DNA from: Novosphingobium lentum NBRC 107847
GTDB lineage: Bacteria; Pseudomonadota; Alphaproteobacteria; Sphingomonadales; Sphingomonadaceae
DNA length: 64,000 bases
NCBI RefSeq assembly: GCF_001590965.1
Contig: NZ_BCTW01000009.1
Span: forward strand, 1-64,000
Reading direction: 5' to 3'
Part shown: in pieces, positions 30,675 to 41,723 of the stretch
How the letters are laid out: each line of letters opens with the position of its first letter
Numbering within the stretch: the stretch's first letter is position 1
Program-made: the position numbers and the translations under genes
Notes under the pieces: model-generated
What the model saw: the letters and a program-made list of their open reading frames with translations, nothing else
What the model was told of the DNA's origin: nothing
Databases searched by the model: none

Positions 30675-32129
30675 ATGACCAGCCCATCCAAAGCGGATAT
30701 GCCGCGCACGCTGTACGAGAAAATCTGGGACGCGCACGTCGTCGAAACGCGCGACGATGGCACCTGCCTGCTCTACATCGACCGGCATCTCGTGCACGAA
30801 GTGACCAGCCCGCAGGCGTTCGAGGCGCTGCGCACATCGGGCCGCACCGTCCGCCGCCCCGATCTGACGCTGGCGGTGCCCGACCACAACCTGCCGACCA
30901 CCGCGCGCCTTGACGCGGCGGGCAACCCGCTGCCCATCGCCGACGCCGAAAGCGCCGCGCAACTCGCCGCGCTGACCCGCAACGCGCCCGAATTCGGCAT
31001 CCGCTACATCGGCGCGACCGATGCCGAGCAGGGCATCGTCCACGTCGTCGGGCCCGAGCAGGGCTTCTCGCTGCCCGGCGCGACGATCGTCTGCGGTGAC
31101 AGCCACACCGCCTGCCACGGCGGCATGGGCGCGCTGGCGTTCGGCATCGGCACCAGCGAGGTCGAGCACGTGCTGGCCACGCAGACGCTGCAGCTCACGC
31201 CGTCCAAGACCATGGAAGTGCGCGTCGAGGGCGATCTTTCGTCCGGCATCACGCCCAAGGATCTGATCCTGCACATCATCGGCGTGATCGGCACGGCGGG
31301 CGGCACCGGTCACGTCATCGAATATCGCGGCAAGGTGTTCGAGGACATGAGCATCGAGGGCCGGCTGACGGTGTGCAACATGAGCATCGAGGGCGGCGCG
31401 CGCGCCGGCCTGATCGCGCCCGACGCCACGACCTACGCGTTCCTCAAGGGCCGCCCTTACGCGCCCACGGGTGCGGATTGGGATGCGGCGGTGGTTTGGT
31501 GGGACAGCCTTGCCACCGATCCCGGCGCGACGTTCGACAAGTCGGTGACGATCGACGCCGCCACCATTCTGCCCACCGTGACCTGGGGCACCAGCCCCGA
31601 GGACGTCGTGCCGATCGACGGCGTGGTCCCCGCGCCGGAAAGCTTTGCCGACCCGTCCAAGCAGGACGCCGCGCGCGCCAGCCTCGCCTACATGGGGCTG
31701 GAGCCGGGGCAGCGGATGGACGCAGTCGAGGTCCAGAACGTGTTCATCGGCAGCTGCACCAACAGCCGGATCGAGGACTTGCGCGCCGCCGCCGACGTGC
31801 TGCGCGGGCGGCACAAGGCGGCCAACGTCAAGTGGGCGATCGTCGTGCCCGGATCGGGCCTGGTCAAGCGCCAGGCCGAGGCGGAAGGGCTGGACAAAGT
31901 GTTCACCGACGCCGGGCTGGAATGGCGCGAGCCGGGCTGTTCGGCGTGCCTGGGCATGAACCCCGACAAAGTCCCGCCGGGCGAACGCTGCGCCAGCACG
32001 TCCAACCGCAACTTCGTCGGGCGGCAGGGCCCGGGAGCGCGCACGCATCTCGTTAGCCCGGCGATGGCGGCGGCGGCGGCGGTCACCGGCCACCTTACCG
32101 ACGTGCGCGCGCTTGCCCCGGTAGGCTGA
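30675..32129 (+). CDS. leuC: 3-isopropylmalate dehydratase large subunit
   Basis: A 484-residue aconitase-family enzyme that isomerises 2- to 3-isopropylmalate in leucine synthesis. The 4Fe-4S ligand Cys are in [11 protein letters not shown] and [10 protein letters not shown]. The [29 protein letters not shown] and [10 protein letters not shown] blocks are conserved. It pairs with leuD at 34172, separated here by two unrelated genes and a repeat, which is looser than the usual leuCD. Confidence 0.97.
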   Translation: MTSPSKADMPRTLYEKIWDAHVVETRDDGTCLLYIDRHLVHEVTSPQAFEALRTSGRTVRRPDLTLAVPDHNLPTTARLDAAGNPLPIADAESAAQLAALTRNAPEFGIRYIGATDAEQGIVHVVGPEQGFSLPGATIVCGDSHTACHGGMGALAFGIGTSEVEHVLATQTLQLTPSKTMEVRVEGDLSSGITPKDLILHIIGVIGTAGGTGHVIEYRGKVFEDMSIEGRLTVCNMSIEGGARAGLIAPDATTYAFLKGRPYAPTGADWDAAVVWWDSLATDPGATFDKSVTIDAATILPTVTWGTSPEDVVPIDGVVPAPESFADPSKQDAARASLAYMGLEPGQRMDAVEVQNVFIGSCTNSRIEDLRAAADVLRGRHKAANVKWAIVVPGSGLVKRQAEAEGLDKVFTDAGLEWREPGCSACLGMNPDKVPPGERCASTSNRNFVGRQGPGARTHLVSPAMAAAAAVTGHLTDVRALAPVG

Positions 32130-32171
32130 GCGGCTTACCCCTGCGTTGGAGTTGCGGCGGAGGGAACGGCG

Positions 32172-33224
32172 ATGGACTTGGTAAAAGGCGTGCGCGTGCC
32201 CGAACGCGCCTATCGCATCGTGCTGTGGGTGGTGTCGCTGGTGTTCGCCGGCTTCATCATCGGGCTGGGCAACCTCGTCATCGGCGATCTGCCGATGGTC
32301 GAGCAGCAGGTCGTGCCCGAAGTCAGCACGTCGTCGCCGCAGATGGTCCGGCTGCGCAGCGACCTGACCGCCATCGCCGCGCGGCGCGGCCAGATCGATG
32401 ACAAGCTGGAGATCGCCAAGCTGCAGCTGACGCAGGCGCAGCGCGCCTCGCAGACCGGCAGCGAAACCTTTGCAGCATGGATCGCCGCGCGCACCGCCAC
32501 CACCGATCCGCAGCAGGACCCCGAAGTGCTCGCCCGCACCCGCCAGCTCGAACAGGCCAAGGCCAGTGAGCGTGCGGTCCAGCAGGCCATCGATGCGCTG
32601 GAGGACGAACGCGTCCCGCTCAACCAGCACGAGAGCGCGCTGCTGGCGCAGCAGTCGCAACTGTCCGCCGATGCCATCCCCGCGCAGGAACGCGCGATGT
32701 TCTGGCAGGAACTGCGCGTGTTCGCGCTGCGACTGGCGATCACGCTGCCGATGCTGCTGGTCGCGACGTGGCTGGTGGTGAAGAAGCGCCGGTCCGATTA
32801 CTGGCCGCTGATGCGCGGGTTCGTGCTGGCGGCGGTGTTCGTGTTCTTCGTCGAACTGGTGCCGTACCTGCCCAGCTACGGTGGCTATGTCCGCTATGTC
32901 GTGGGCATCGTGCTGACGTTCGCGGCGGGGCATTTCCTGATCAAGAACATGCGTACGTACCTCGCGCGGCGGCAGGCGGCCGAGGCGCAGGCCGAGGACG
33001 AGCGCCGCAAGCTGGTCAGCCACGACGAGGCGTTCAAGAAGATGGCGGCCAAGCAATGCCCCGGCTGCGACCGCCCGATCTCCACCACCGACGGCGCGGA
33101 AAGCAACTTCTGCGTCCACTGCGGCATGACCCTGTTCAACCACTGCGCCGGCTGCGACGCGCGCAAGATGGCGTTCTACCGCTATTGCATGGCGTGCGGC
33201 GTGCCGGCCGAGGCGCCTGCTTGA
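32172..33224 (+). CDS. Membrane protein with coiled coil and zinc-ribbon tail
   Basis: A 350-residue protein. TM1 is at about 16-40. A long helical segment rich in Gln, Leu and Ala (about 55-165) looks like a coiled coil. Two or three TM helices follow (about 185-260). The C-terminus carries two CxxC zinc-ribbon pairs (CPGC...CVHC and CAGC...CMAC). Function is unknown. The zinc ribbons suggest nucleic-acid or protein binding. It sits between leuC and the DNA glycosylase and has a good ribosome site (GGAGGG). Confidence 0.8.
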   Translation: MDLVKGVRVPERAYRIVLWVVSLVFAGFIIGLGNLVIGDLPMVEQQVVPEVSTSSPQMVRLRSDLTAIAARRGQIDDKLEIAKLQLTQAQRASQTGSETFAAWIAARTATTDPQQDPEVLARTRQLEQAKASERAVQQAIDALEDERVPLNQHESALLAQQSQLSADAIPAQERAMFWQELRVFALRLAITLPMLLVATWLVVKKRRSDYWPLMRGFVLAAVFVFFVELVPYLPSYGGYVRYVVGIVLTFAAGHFLIKNMRTYLARRQAAEAQAEDERRKLVSHDEAFKKMAAKQCPGCDRPISTTDGAESNFCVHCGMTLFNHCAGCDARKMAFYRYCMACGVPAEAPA

Positions 33225-33290
33225 AGGGCATATCTCGCCTCACCATCACCCTGCTTGTCCAGAGCGGAGTATGCCCATCCCCAATCCCGA

Positions 33291-33374
33291 CCGTCCTGAG
33301 CTTGTCGAAGGACTGCTCTTTTTCTACTGTTGCTGAAGTGAAGGACGATCCTTCGACAGGCTCACGATGAGCGG
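33291..33374. repeat. Palindromic repeat family C
   Basis: CCGTCCTGAGCTTGTCGAAGG and CCTTCGACAGGCTCACGATG are inverted arms about 80 bp apart. The element ends about 20 bp before the N-terminal coding region of the DNA glycosylase gene and may have altered its start. Confidence 0.85.
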
Positions 33375-33445
33375 GGTATTGGGGGTAAGTCACTATCAGC
33401 ACCCGCAAATCCTCGTTCGCCCCCATCACCAGCGCACGCACCCGC

Positions 33446-33892
33446 TTGCTCATCCTCGGTAGCCTGCCGGGGGAGGCGAGTCTGGCGGCGGCGCGGTATT
33501 ATGCGCATCCGCAGAACGAGTTCTGGCGGTTGACCGGCGGGGCGATCGGGCAGGACGTGGCCGCGCTCGATTATCCCGCACGGCTGGCCGCGCTCGACGC
33601 CGCCGGGATCGGGTTGTGGGACGTGGTCGGCTCGGCGCGGCGCGCAGGCAGCCTCGACACCGCCATCCGCGAAATAGCCGCCAACCCGCTGGCCGACCTC
33701 GTCGCCACGCTGCCCCAGTTGCGCGCGGTGGCGTTCAACGGCGGCACCGCCGCCCGCATCGGTCGCCGCCAGCTTGGCCGCCCAGTTGACCTCGCGCTGA
33801 TCGACCTGCCGTCGAGCAGCGCGGCCTATTGCCGCATACCGTTCGCGCAAAAGCAGGAACGATGGGATGAGTTGCGGATATTCCTCGCGTGA
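33446..33892 (+). CDS. DNA-deoxyinosine/uracil glycosylase (UDG superfamily, MUG-like)
   Basis: 148 residues from the first canonical start codon (TTG, 33446). The family motif GSLPGEASL, the substrate loop YYAHPQNEFW and the C-terminal LIDLPSSSAAYCR match the G/U-mismatch/hypoxanthine glycosylase group, which excises damaged bases. The conserved N-terminus of the family (R-K-S-S-F-P-P-like) is found upstream in the same frame. It begins with RKSSFAPI and is preceded by a stop at about 33386, with no ATG, GTG or TTG between. The likely true start is upstream, possibly at a rare ATC codon at 33395. Confidence 0.85.
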   Translation: MLILGSLPGEASLAAARYYAHPQNEFWRLTGGAIGQDVAALDYPARLAALDAAGIGLWDVVGSARRAGSLDTAIREIAANPLADLVATLPQLRAVAFNGGTAARIGRRQLGRPVDLALIDLPSSSAAYCRIPFAQKQERWDELRIFLA

Positions 33893-33945
33893 CGCTTGCA
33901 ATGCGGCGGTAACAGGCCAATTTTGGTGCCTGAGAGGAGTTTTTC

Positions 33946-34110
33946 GTGAACAAGAAGATCGACAAGCCCAGCTGGACCGGCGCCGCCGCCATGGCGGGGG
34001 CCGCCATCGGTTCGGCCGCGCTCGCCGCCGCGCTGCTCTACACCTCGCGCCGCAAGGAACGTGCGGAAAGCGCCAGGAAGCCCAAGCTCGATCCGATCGA
34101 CACCGATTGA
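33946..34110 (+). CDS. Small (54 aa) single-pass membrane protein
   Basis: A GTG start preceded by GAGAGGAG. The 54-residue protein has a Lys-rich N-terminus, one Ala/Gly-rich membrane helix (about 10-33) and a basic tail ([15 protein letters not shown]). No family is recognised. It lies between the glycosylase and leuD and probably shares their direction of transcription. Confidence 0.6.
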   Translation: MNKKIDKPSWTGAAAMAGAAIGSAALAAALLYTSRRKERAESARKPKLDPIDTD

Positions 34111-34171
34111 TCGCAAATGCCGGGCGATCGGCACCCGTTGCACGGGCGGTGGCCGTCGCTATAGCGGTGGC

Positions 34172-34774
34172 ATGGAACCGGTAAACCAGATCGATGGACG
34201 GGCTATCCCGTTCGGCCGCAAGAACGTCGACACCGACGTCATCATCCCCGCACGCTGGCTGAAGACGATCAGCCGCGAAGGACTGGGCAAGGGCGCGTTC
34301 GAAACGATCCGCGCCGATCCCGACAACATCTTCGACAGCGCCGAATTCGCCGGATCGCCGATCCTGATCGCGGGCGACAATTTCGGCTGCGGGTCCAGCC
34401 GCGAGCACGCTGCGTGGGCGCTGCTCGACCTCGGCATCAAGGCGGTGATCGCGCCGAGCTTTTCGGACATCTTCTCGGGCAACGCGTTCAAGAACGGCAT
34501 CCTCACCGTGGCGCTGCCGCAGGACGAGATCGACCGGTTGATGGAGGTCGCGAAGACCGATCCGGTGCACATCGATCTGGAAGCGCAAAGCGTGACCACA
34601 CCGTTCCAGGACCGGTTCAGCTTCGAGATCGACCCGTTCCGCAAGGCCTGTCTGCTGGGCGGGCTCGACGAGGTCGGGCTCACGCTGGCGCGCGGCGATG
34701 CGATCTCGGCGTTCGAGCAACGTGCAAAAGTGGCGCGGCCGTTCTTGGCGCAGGGTACGGGGATCGCGGCATGA
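34172..34774 (+). CDS. leuD: 3-isopropylmalate dehydratase small subunit
   Basis: A 200-residue swivelling-domain subunit with [17 protein letters not shown], the substrate-contact [15 protein letters not shown] block, and [14 protein letters not shown]. It forms the active isopropylmalate isomerase with LeuC. The stop overlaps the ATG of the next gene (ATGA), so the two are coupled. Confidence 0.96.
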   Translation: MEPVNQIDGRAIPFGRKNVDTDVIIPARWLKTISREGLGKGAFETIRADPDNIFDSAEFAGSPILIAGDNFGCGSSREHAAWALLDLGIKAVIAPSFSDIFSGNAFKNGILTVALPQDEIDRLMEVAKTDPVHIDLEAQSVTTPFQDRFSFEIDPFRKACLLGGLDEVGLTLARGDAISAFEQRAKVARPFLAQGTGIAA

Positions 34775-35769
34775 AGGCGCTGCGCACGCATGCCGTCGGC
34801 GGGCCCGAGACGCTGACGCTCGACGACATTGCCGATCCGGTGGCGGGCAAGGGCGAAGTGGTGGTCGCGGTGAAAGCCTGCTCGATCAACTTCCCCGACA
34901 CGCTGATGATCCGCGACATGTACCAGTTCAAGCCGCAACGCCCTTACGCGCCGGGCGGTGAATTCGCCGGCGTGATCGAGAGCGTGGGCGAGGGCGTTTC
35001 CGGCTGGAAAGCCGGCGACCGCGTGATCGCGATGACCGGCCATGGCGGGCTCGCCGAAAAGGTCGCGGTCGAGACCGGGCGGCTGTTTCCTCTGCCCGAC
35101 GGGGTGAGCTTCGAGGTCGGCGCGTCGCTGCTGATGACTTATGCCACCACGATCTACGGGTTGCAGGACCGCGGCCACCTCAAGGCGGGCGACACGCTGC
35201 TGGTGCTGGGCGCGGCGGGCGGGGTCGGGCTTTCGGGCATCGAACTGGGCAAGGCGATGGGCGCGCGCGTGGTCGCCGCCGTATCGAGCGAGGTCAAGGC
35301 GCAAGTCGCGCGCGAAGCGGGCGCGGACGAAGTGGTGATCTACGGCCGCCCACCGTTCGACAAGGACCAGGCGCGCAGCCTGACCGAAGCGTTCAAGGCC
35401 GCCTGCGGCGCCGACGGCGCCAACGTGGTCTACGATATCGTCGGCGGCGAGTATTCCGAGGCCGCGTTGCGCGCCATCGCGTGGGAAGGGCGGTTCCTGG
35501 TCGTCGGCTTCCCGGCGGGCATCGCCAAACTGCCGCTGAACCTGACGCTGCTGAAATCGTGCGATGTCTGCGGCGTGTTCTGGGGCGGCTTCATCGCGCG
35601 CGATCCGGCGGCCAACGCGGCGCATGTCGCCGAACTGTTCCGCCTGCTCGCCGACGGCAAGATCGCCCCGCGCGTGTCCGAGACGTTCCCGCTGGAACGC
35701 GGCGGCGACGCCATCGCCAAACTCGCCAACCGCGAGGCGGTGGGCAAGCTGGTGGTGACGATGGGGTAG
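34771..35769 (+). CDS. NADPH:quinone oxidoreductase / zinc-type MDR family reductase
   Basis: A 332-residue MDR reductase. N-terminal catalytic GroES-like half ([18 protein letters not shown]) is followed by the nucleotide-binding Rossmann half with [22 protein letters not shown]. Catalytic zinc-type Cys-His pairs are absent from the usual positions, so it fits the zinc-free quinone oxidoreductase (QOR) group. Translationally coupled to leuD by a 4-bp overlap. The substrate is unknown. Confidence 0.9.
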   Translation: MKALRTHAVGGPETLTLDDIADPVAGKGEVVVAVKACSINFPDTLMIRDMYQFKPQRPYAPGGEFAGVIESVGEGVSGWKAGDRVIAMTGHGGLAEKVAVETGRLFPLPDGVSFEVGASLLMTYATTIYGLQDRGHLKAGDTLLVLGAAGGVGLSGIELGKAMGARVVAAVSSEVKAQVAREAGADEVVIYGRPPFDKDQARSLTEAFKAACGADGANVVYDIVGGEYSEAALRAIAWEGRFLVVGFPAGIAKLPLNLTLLKSCDVCGVFWGGFIARDPAANAAHVAELFRLLADGKIAPRVSETFPLERGGDAIAKLANREAVGKLVVTMG

Positions 35770-35917
35770 CTAACGTCGGCTCAGATCAAGGCGTCGAGGC
35801 ACCGCAACGACCCGATTCTCTGCTTAATCTGCAAAAAGTGATGTGCTGTCGTGAAGATGTCGTGGTCAAGCAGGCGCCCCGTGCGCAATTTGTCCTGACG
35901 AATGACAGGAGGCGTAC

Positions 35918-36460
35918 TTGCAGATCGATCCAGCAAAGCTTGTTGAGGCCCGGATGGCGCGGGCCATGTCGCAAGAAGAAGCGGCCACTGCCGCCGACCT
36001 GAGCGCGCGAACGATTCAACGGATCGAGGCCGGGCACCCGGCGTCGCTGGAAAGCACCAAGGCGCTGCTCACGATCTTCGGTGCCGATATCATCCATGAG
36101 CCCGAGTCGCAGGTTCCTGGTGTGGAGGCTTCGCCATGGCTGCTGCTGCGATCGCGTGTCGCCCGGGCAATGCGCCGATCGGCCAGCTTTGGCTTCGACG
36201 GACTACGGCTGGTTTTCGTGGTGACCTTCCTGCTGATCGCCGCCGCGAAACCGTTCATGCCGGATCGGACCGGCTTGTTCGTCGGCGGCGACGGGGCGAT
36301 GCTGGGGATGGCCACGCGCCAGCCGACCAGTTCGCATGAAGTGCTAGGCTACTGGATAACGCCACTGCTGGCAATCGTGGCCATCGCCCTGCTGCTCAGC
36401 ATCGGCCGGTTCCGGCACGCTGCGGCACCCCGGTTGCGCGAGTATTCTTCACGCGTCTGA
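35918..36460 (+). CDS. XRE-type HTH protein with transmembrane helices
   Basis: A 180-residue protein starting with TTG after AGGAGGCG. An N-terminal HTH_3/XRE domain (about 5-60: SQEEAATAADLSARTIQRIEAGH, SLESTKALLTIFGAD) is joined to a membrane part with two hydrophobic helices (about 100-116 and 147-165). This looks like a membrane-tethered regulator of the kind often paired with sensory or metabolic genes. The target is unknown. It has an own promoter gap of 148 bp. Confidence 0.78.
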   Translation: MQIDPAKLVEARMARAMSQEEAATAADLSARTIQRIEAGHPASLESTKALLTIFGADIIHEPESQVPGVEASPWLLLRSRVARAMRRSASFGFDGLRLVFVVTFLLIAAAKPFMPDRTGLFVGGDGAMLGMATRQPTSSHEVLGYWITPLLAIVAIALLLSIGRFRHAAAPRLREYSSRV

Positions 36461-36473
36461 GCGGGGCCCGTCG

Positions 36474-37148
36474 CTATCCCCCGCCGCCAAACGCGGGCAA
36501 TGCCAGCCGCCACCGTATAGCCGCGCCGCGCAAGGCAAAGCCCGCCAGCGCTGCCACCGGCCACACCAGTCCGCGCGGCAGGCCCAGTGCAAACCCGCCC
36601 GCGAACAGGCCGGCCGACAGTGCCGCAGCGGTGACGTACAATTCGGGCCGCATCAGGATCGACGGACGGCCCGCCAGCACATCGCGAATGATCCCGCCGA
36701 CGCAGCCGGTGATCACCCCCATCAGCATCGCCGGGACGGGCGCCACGCCGTAGCCCAGCGCCTTGGCGGTGCCGAGCACGGCATAGGCGGCCAGCCCCAG
36801 CGCGTCGGCCCAGTCGAGCAGTCCGTAGGTTTCATCGTCCACCGCCCACCACCGGCGCGGGGAGAACCACGCGACCAGCGCGGTGGCCAGGCACACCGGC
36901 GCCACCCACGGATCGCGCACCCAGAACACCGGCGCGCCGATCAGCAGGTCGCGCACCGATCCGCCGCCGACGCCGGTCACCAGCGCGAAGAACGCGCAGG
37001 TCACGAACGTCTGCCGCAGCCGCGCGGCGAGCAGCGCGCCGGTCAACGCGAACACCGCGATGCCCGCCAGATCGACCACGTTGACGATCGCGGGCAGGGC
37101 CAGTGGCAGCGCATGCGGCAGTATCGCGGGAAGGGCGGCGGCGCTCAT
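36474..37148 (-). CDS. Trimeric intracellular cation (TRIC)-type channel, UPF0126/YadS family
   Basis: A 224-residue membrane protein built of two repeats of three helices. The UPF0126 glycine motifs VTGVGGGSVRDLLIG and ITGCVGGIIRDVLAGRPSI occur in each half. The ATG at 37148 is chosen because the start lies in the ATGA overlap with the upstream gene's stop. Prokaryotic TRIC proteins conduct K+ or other cations. Partner unknown. Confidence 0.9.
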   Translation of the reverse strand: MSAAALPAILPHALPLALPAIVNVVDLAGIAVFALTGALLAARLRQTFVTCAFFALVTGVGGGSVRDLLIGAPVFWVRDPWVAPVCLATALVAWFSPRRWWAVDDETYGLLDWADALGLAAYAVLGTAKALGYGVAPVPAMLMGVITGCVGGIIRDVLAGRPSILMRPELYVTAAALSAGLFAGGFALGLPRGLVWPVAALAGFALRGAAIRWRLALPAFGGGG

Positions 37149-38671
37149 CGCATGTCGAGTTCGACCGACGCGGTGCCGGTGCCCCACACCGGCAGGTACA
37201 GGCCCTGGCCCGCCGCCTTCAGCGAGCCGGTGCGCACGTTGTCGATCCGTGCGCGGATCACGAAGTTGCCTTCGCGCTTTTCATCGATGGCGCGGCCGAT
37301 CTTGCCCATCAGATCGTTATAGTCCTTCGCGAAGTTCTGCGCGAGCGCGTCGGCGATGGTCTGCGACAGGCCCGGGGTGTTGGCCAGCTGCAGCAGCAGG
37401 TTGGTGCCCGTCCGGTCGGTCACCCCGCTGACCGCCAGATCGGCGAACGAGACCTGTTGCGTGCCCGCCGGGTTGACCGGGGTGCCGGTCAGCCACACGG
37501 TGCCGCTCGACTTGCCCAGCCGGTCGGCCGCATCCTGCGCGCTGAAGGTTACCCCCACCGCGATGCGCCCGGCGCCAGGCACGTTTCCAGGGGTGCCATA
37601 GATCGTCGCCTTGCCGAACTTGGCGTTGACCGGGCCGACGCCGGGCACCTCGAACGGGCGGGCCTCGCGCTTGCGCAGCGCCTTTTCGATCACCGGTTCC
37701 AGCTCGCGATAATCGGCCATGACCGGGATGTAGAACAGCAGCTTGCCCGGCGTGGCGTTCAGTTTTGCCAGCGGGGGCAGCGGCGTGCGCTCGGGGTCCG
37801 CCGGGCGATCGCCAACGAAACTCTCGGTCAGCGTCTCCATCCCCAGCCGCAGCACGATCGCGCGGCCTTCGATGGCATAGCCGCCATAGCGCAGCGACTT
37901 GGGCGTCAACCGCATCCACACCGGCGGACGCGCATCGTTGAGCTTGAGCGAGGTGAACGCCTTGGCCCAGCTGTCCGCCACTTTCTCATGGAAGTGCAGC
38001 TTGGCCAGTTCGCGCGGCAGCGTCTGCTCCAGTCTGGCGATCACGCCCTGCAGCTTCGCGTCGGCCTTGCTGGTGAACTCGATCCGCTGGCCGAGGAAAT
38101 CGATCCCCGGCTCGCGCGTCCAGTCATAGGCGATGGCGACCTTGCCGCCCAGCGACCAGTCGCGCGCCAGATCCAGCTTCACCACCGCGCGCACTTGCGC
38201 ATCGCCGGTGGCGGTCTCGCGCTTGAGGATGCCGCCGACGTCGTTGGCGCTGACCGTGGCGTGGATCGGCATGGTCACGACGATGTTCTGCCCCGATCCG
38301 CTGACCGTCAGCGGCCCGCGCGTCACCTGGCCGACGATGCGGCAGTGGAGCGTGGGCGTGACCTTCAGCTTGATGCCCAGCAGCTTGACGTGCTGCGGCG
38401 GCACGCACGTCTGCCCCGGCTTGTCGATCGTCCACAGCGTGCGCGGGATCGCCTGTTCGAGCGCGGCGGTCAGGTCGGAAATGTCGGCGTGCACCGGCAC
38501 CGCGATGACCGATGTCTGCGGCGACAGCACGATGGCATCGTCGGCGCGGGGCGGGGCGCCGACGTGGGTCTTGTCAGAACAGCCAGCCAGCGCGATCGCA
38601 GCCAGCCCAAGCGCTGCCAAACCGGCTTGCACCGCCGGGCGTCGCCCGATCCGCTGTTCCGTCATTCGCAT
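37145..38671 (-). CDS. DUF4403 family lipoprotein
   Basis: A 508-residue exported protein. The lipoprotein signal has its lipobox at LAGC (Cys about 29). The remainder is beta-rich with two similar halves (VSVNA-type strands, ALEQAIPRTLWTID, DRTGTNLLLQLANTPGLSQTIAD), as in DUF4403, which resembles lipid-transfer-like beta-barrel folds. The ATG at 38671 is chosen as start. It is coupled to the TRIC gene by a 4-bp overlap. Confidence 0.87.
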   Translation of the reverse strand: MRMTEQRIGRRPAVQAGLAALGLAAIALAGCSDKTHVGAPPRADDAIVLSPQTSVIAVPVHADISDLTAALEQAIPRTLWTIDKPGQTCVPPQHVKLLGIKLKVTPTLHCRIVGQVTRGPLTVSGSGQNIVVTMPIHATVSANDVGGILKRETATGDAQVRAVVKLDLARDWSLGGKVAIAYDWTREPGIDFLGQRIEFTSKADAKLQGVIARLEQTLPRELAKLHFHEKVADSWAKAFTSLKLNDARPPVWMRLTPKSLRYGGYAIEGRAIVLRLGMETLTESFVGDRPADPERTPLPPLAKLNATPGKLLFYIPVMADYRELEPVIEKALRKREARPFEVPGVGPVNAKFGKATIYGTPGNVPGAGRIAVGVTFSAQDAADRLGKSSGTVWLTGTPVNPAGTQQVSFADLAVSGVTDRTGTNLLLQLANTPGLSQTIADALAQNFAKDYNDLMGKIGRAIDEKREGNFVIRARIDNVRTGSLKAAGQGLYLPVWGTGTASVELDMR

Positions 38672-38817
38672 CGTTTGCCTGTGCCCCGCAGTCCCCATGT
38701 CGCGGCTCAACCCGCGAACCGGGACTTGGGTTCCACGGCAGGGCGCCAGTGGCAAACGGCGGTCCGTCCGGTCTGGGGTGGCAGCGCGGTCCGGTGCCGA
38801 CGATCAGGTGGGCGGGA

Positions 38818-40218
38818 TCAGATGTGGATCGGCTTGCCGTTGACCGCCATCGCCGCTTCCTTCAGCGCCTCGGCATGCGTCGGGTGCGCGTGGCAGGTGT
38901 AGGCAATGTCTTCCGACGTCGCGCCGAATTCCATGCCCAGCGCGGCTTCGGCGATCATCGTGCCCGCCACGCTGGCGATGATCCACACGCCCAGCACTTT
39001 GTCGGTCTTGGCGTCGGCGATCACCTTGACGAAACCGTCGGTCTCGCGGTTGGTCTTGGCGCGGCTGTTGGCCATCATCGGGAACTTGCCGACCTTGATG
39101 TCACCCGCCTCGCGCGCGGCTTCCTCGGTCAGGCCCACGCCGGCGATCTCGGGCATGGTATAGACCACGCTGGGGATCACCGCGTGGTTGACGATGCCGG
39201 TCAGCCCGGCGATGTTTTCGGCCACCGCGATGCCCTCGTCCTCGGCCTTGTGCGCCAGCATCGGGCCGGGGATGACATCGCCGATCGCCCACACGCCGTC
39301 GATCGTGGTGCGGAAATCGTGGTCGGTCTCGATCTGCCCGCGCTTGTTGGGGGCCAGCCCGATCGCTTCGAGGTTCAGCCCCTCGGTGTTCGGACGCCGC
39401 CCGATCGACACCAGCACGCAGTCGGCCTCCAGCGTTTCTGCCGCGCCCCCTGCCGATGGTTCGAGCGTCAGCGTGGCCTTGCCGCCGGACACGGTCGCGC
39501 CGGTGACTTTGGTCGACAGGCGCAGCTCCATGCCCTGCTTCTTGAACAGCTTGGCGCTTTCCTTGCGCACTTCGCCGTCCATGCCGGGCAGCAACTGGTC
39601 GAGGAATTCCACGACGGTGACCCTGGCACCGAGCCGACGCCATACCGAGCCCAGCTCCAGCCCGATCACGCCGCCGCCAATCACCACCATGTGTTCGGGC
39701 ACACGATCGAGCGCCAGTCCACCGGTTGAATCGACAATGACGCCCGCATCGTTGTCCACCGCCACGCCGGGCAGCGGGGTCACACTCGATCCGGTGGCGA
39801 TGACGATGTTCTTCGCGGTGATCGTCTGATCGCCCACGGTGACGGTGTGTGCATCCTTGAACGCGGCGCGGCCCTTGATCCAGGTGACCTTGTTCTTCTT
39901 GAACAGGAACGCGATCCCGCCGGTCAGTTCCTTGACCGCCAGCGCCTTTTCGCCCTGCAGCGCGGGCAGGTCGAGTTCGACCGAGCCGAGCTTGACCCCG
40001 AACTTGGCCAGCGTGCCATCGTGCGCTTCCTCGAAGAATTCCGAGCCGTGGAGCAGCGCCTTCGACGGAATGCAGCCGACGTTGAGGCAGGTGCCGCCCA
40101 GCGTCTCGCGGCTTTCGACGCACGCGGTCTTCAGCCCCAGCTGCGCCGCGCGGATCGCCGCGACATAACCGCCCGGGCCCGAACCTATGATCAGGACGTC
40201 GTAGTCGTAGTCAGCCAT
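38818..40218 (-). CDS. lpdA: Dihydrolipoyl dehydrogenase (E3 of 2-oxoglutarate dehydrogenase)
   Basis: A 466-residue flavoprotein. FAD motif DVLIIGSGPGGYVAAIRAAQLG, redox disulfide GTCLNVGCIPSKALLH, NAD motif VIGGGVIGLELGSVWRRLG, and catalytic His-Glu in HAHPTHAEALKEA are intact. It reoxidises dihydrolipoamide from SucB. Last gene of the minus-strand TCA cluster, with a palindromic repeat between it and sucB. Confidence 0.96.
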   Translation of the reverse strand: MADYDYDVLIIGSGPGGYVAAIRAAQLGLKTACVESRETLGGTCLNVGCIPSKALLHGSEFFEEAHDGTLAKFGVKLGSVELDLPALQGEKALAVKELTGGIAFLFKKNKVTWIKGRAAFKDAHTVTVGDQTITAKNIVIATGSSVTPLPGVAVDNDAGVIVDSTGGLALDRVPEHMVVIGGGVIGLELGSVWRRLGARVTVVEFLDQLLPGMDGEVRKESAKLFKKQGMELRLSTKVTGATVSGGKATLTLEPSAGGAAETLEADCVLVSIGRRPNTEGLNLEAIGLAPNKRGQIETDHDFRTTIDGVWAIGDVIPGPMLAHKAEDEGIAVAENIAGLTGIVNHAVIPSVVYTMPEIAGVGLTEEAAREAGDIKVGKFPMMANSRAKTNRETDGFVKVIADAKTDKVLGVWIIASVAGTMIAEAALGMEFGATSEDIAYTCHAHPTHAEALKEAAMAVNGKPIHI

Positions 40219-40230
40219 TTCAAACTCCTG

Positions 40231-40308
40231 CGTCCCCGCGCAGGCGGGGACCTCGTGCCTTCATGCGGACCGTGGCCGGCCTGAGGCCCCCGCCTGCGCG
40301 GGGGCGCA
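40231..40308. repeat. Palindromic repeat family A, copy 2
   Basis: CGTCCCCGCGCAGGCGGGGAC followed by CTCGTGCC, then GGCCTGAGG and CCCCCGCCTGCGCGGGGGCG. This mirrors copy 1 at 18456. It sits between lpdA and sucB. Confidence 0.88.
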
Positions 40309-40316
40309 CGGCTTTA

Positions 40317-41603
<1,287 letters not shown>

Positions 41604-41625
41604 TAGTAAGTTCCCGATCTCAAAT

Positions 41626-41714
41626 CCGTCCGTGCTGAGCTTGTCGAAGCACTGCTTTTTACGTTGGACAGCAGAAGAAGAAAAATCAGTCCTTCGACAA
41701 GCTCAGGACGAATG
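41626..41714. repeat. Palindromic repeat family C
   Basis: CCGTGCTGAGCTTGTCGAAGC and CCTTCGACAAGCTCAGGAC facing each other, between sucA and sucB. Confidence 0.85.
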
Positions 41715-41723
41715 GAGAAAACG

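Noticed and set aside
30465-33143. Long open frame antisense to leuC and its neighbour
   Set aside because: The plus strand encodes LeuC with its Fe-S cysteines; the antisense product has no motif.
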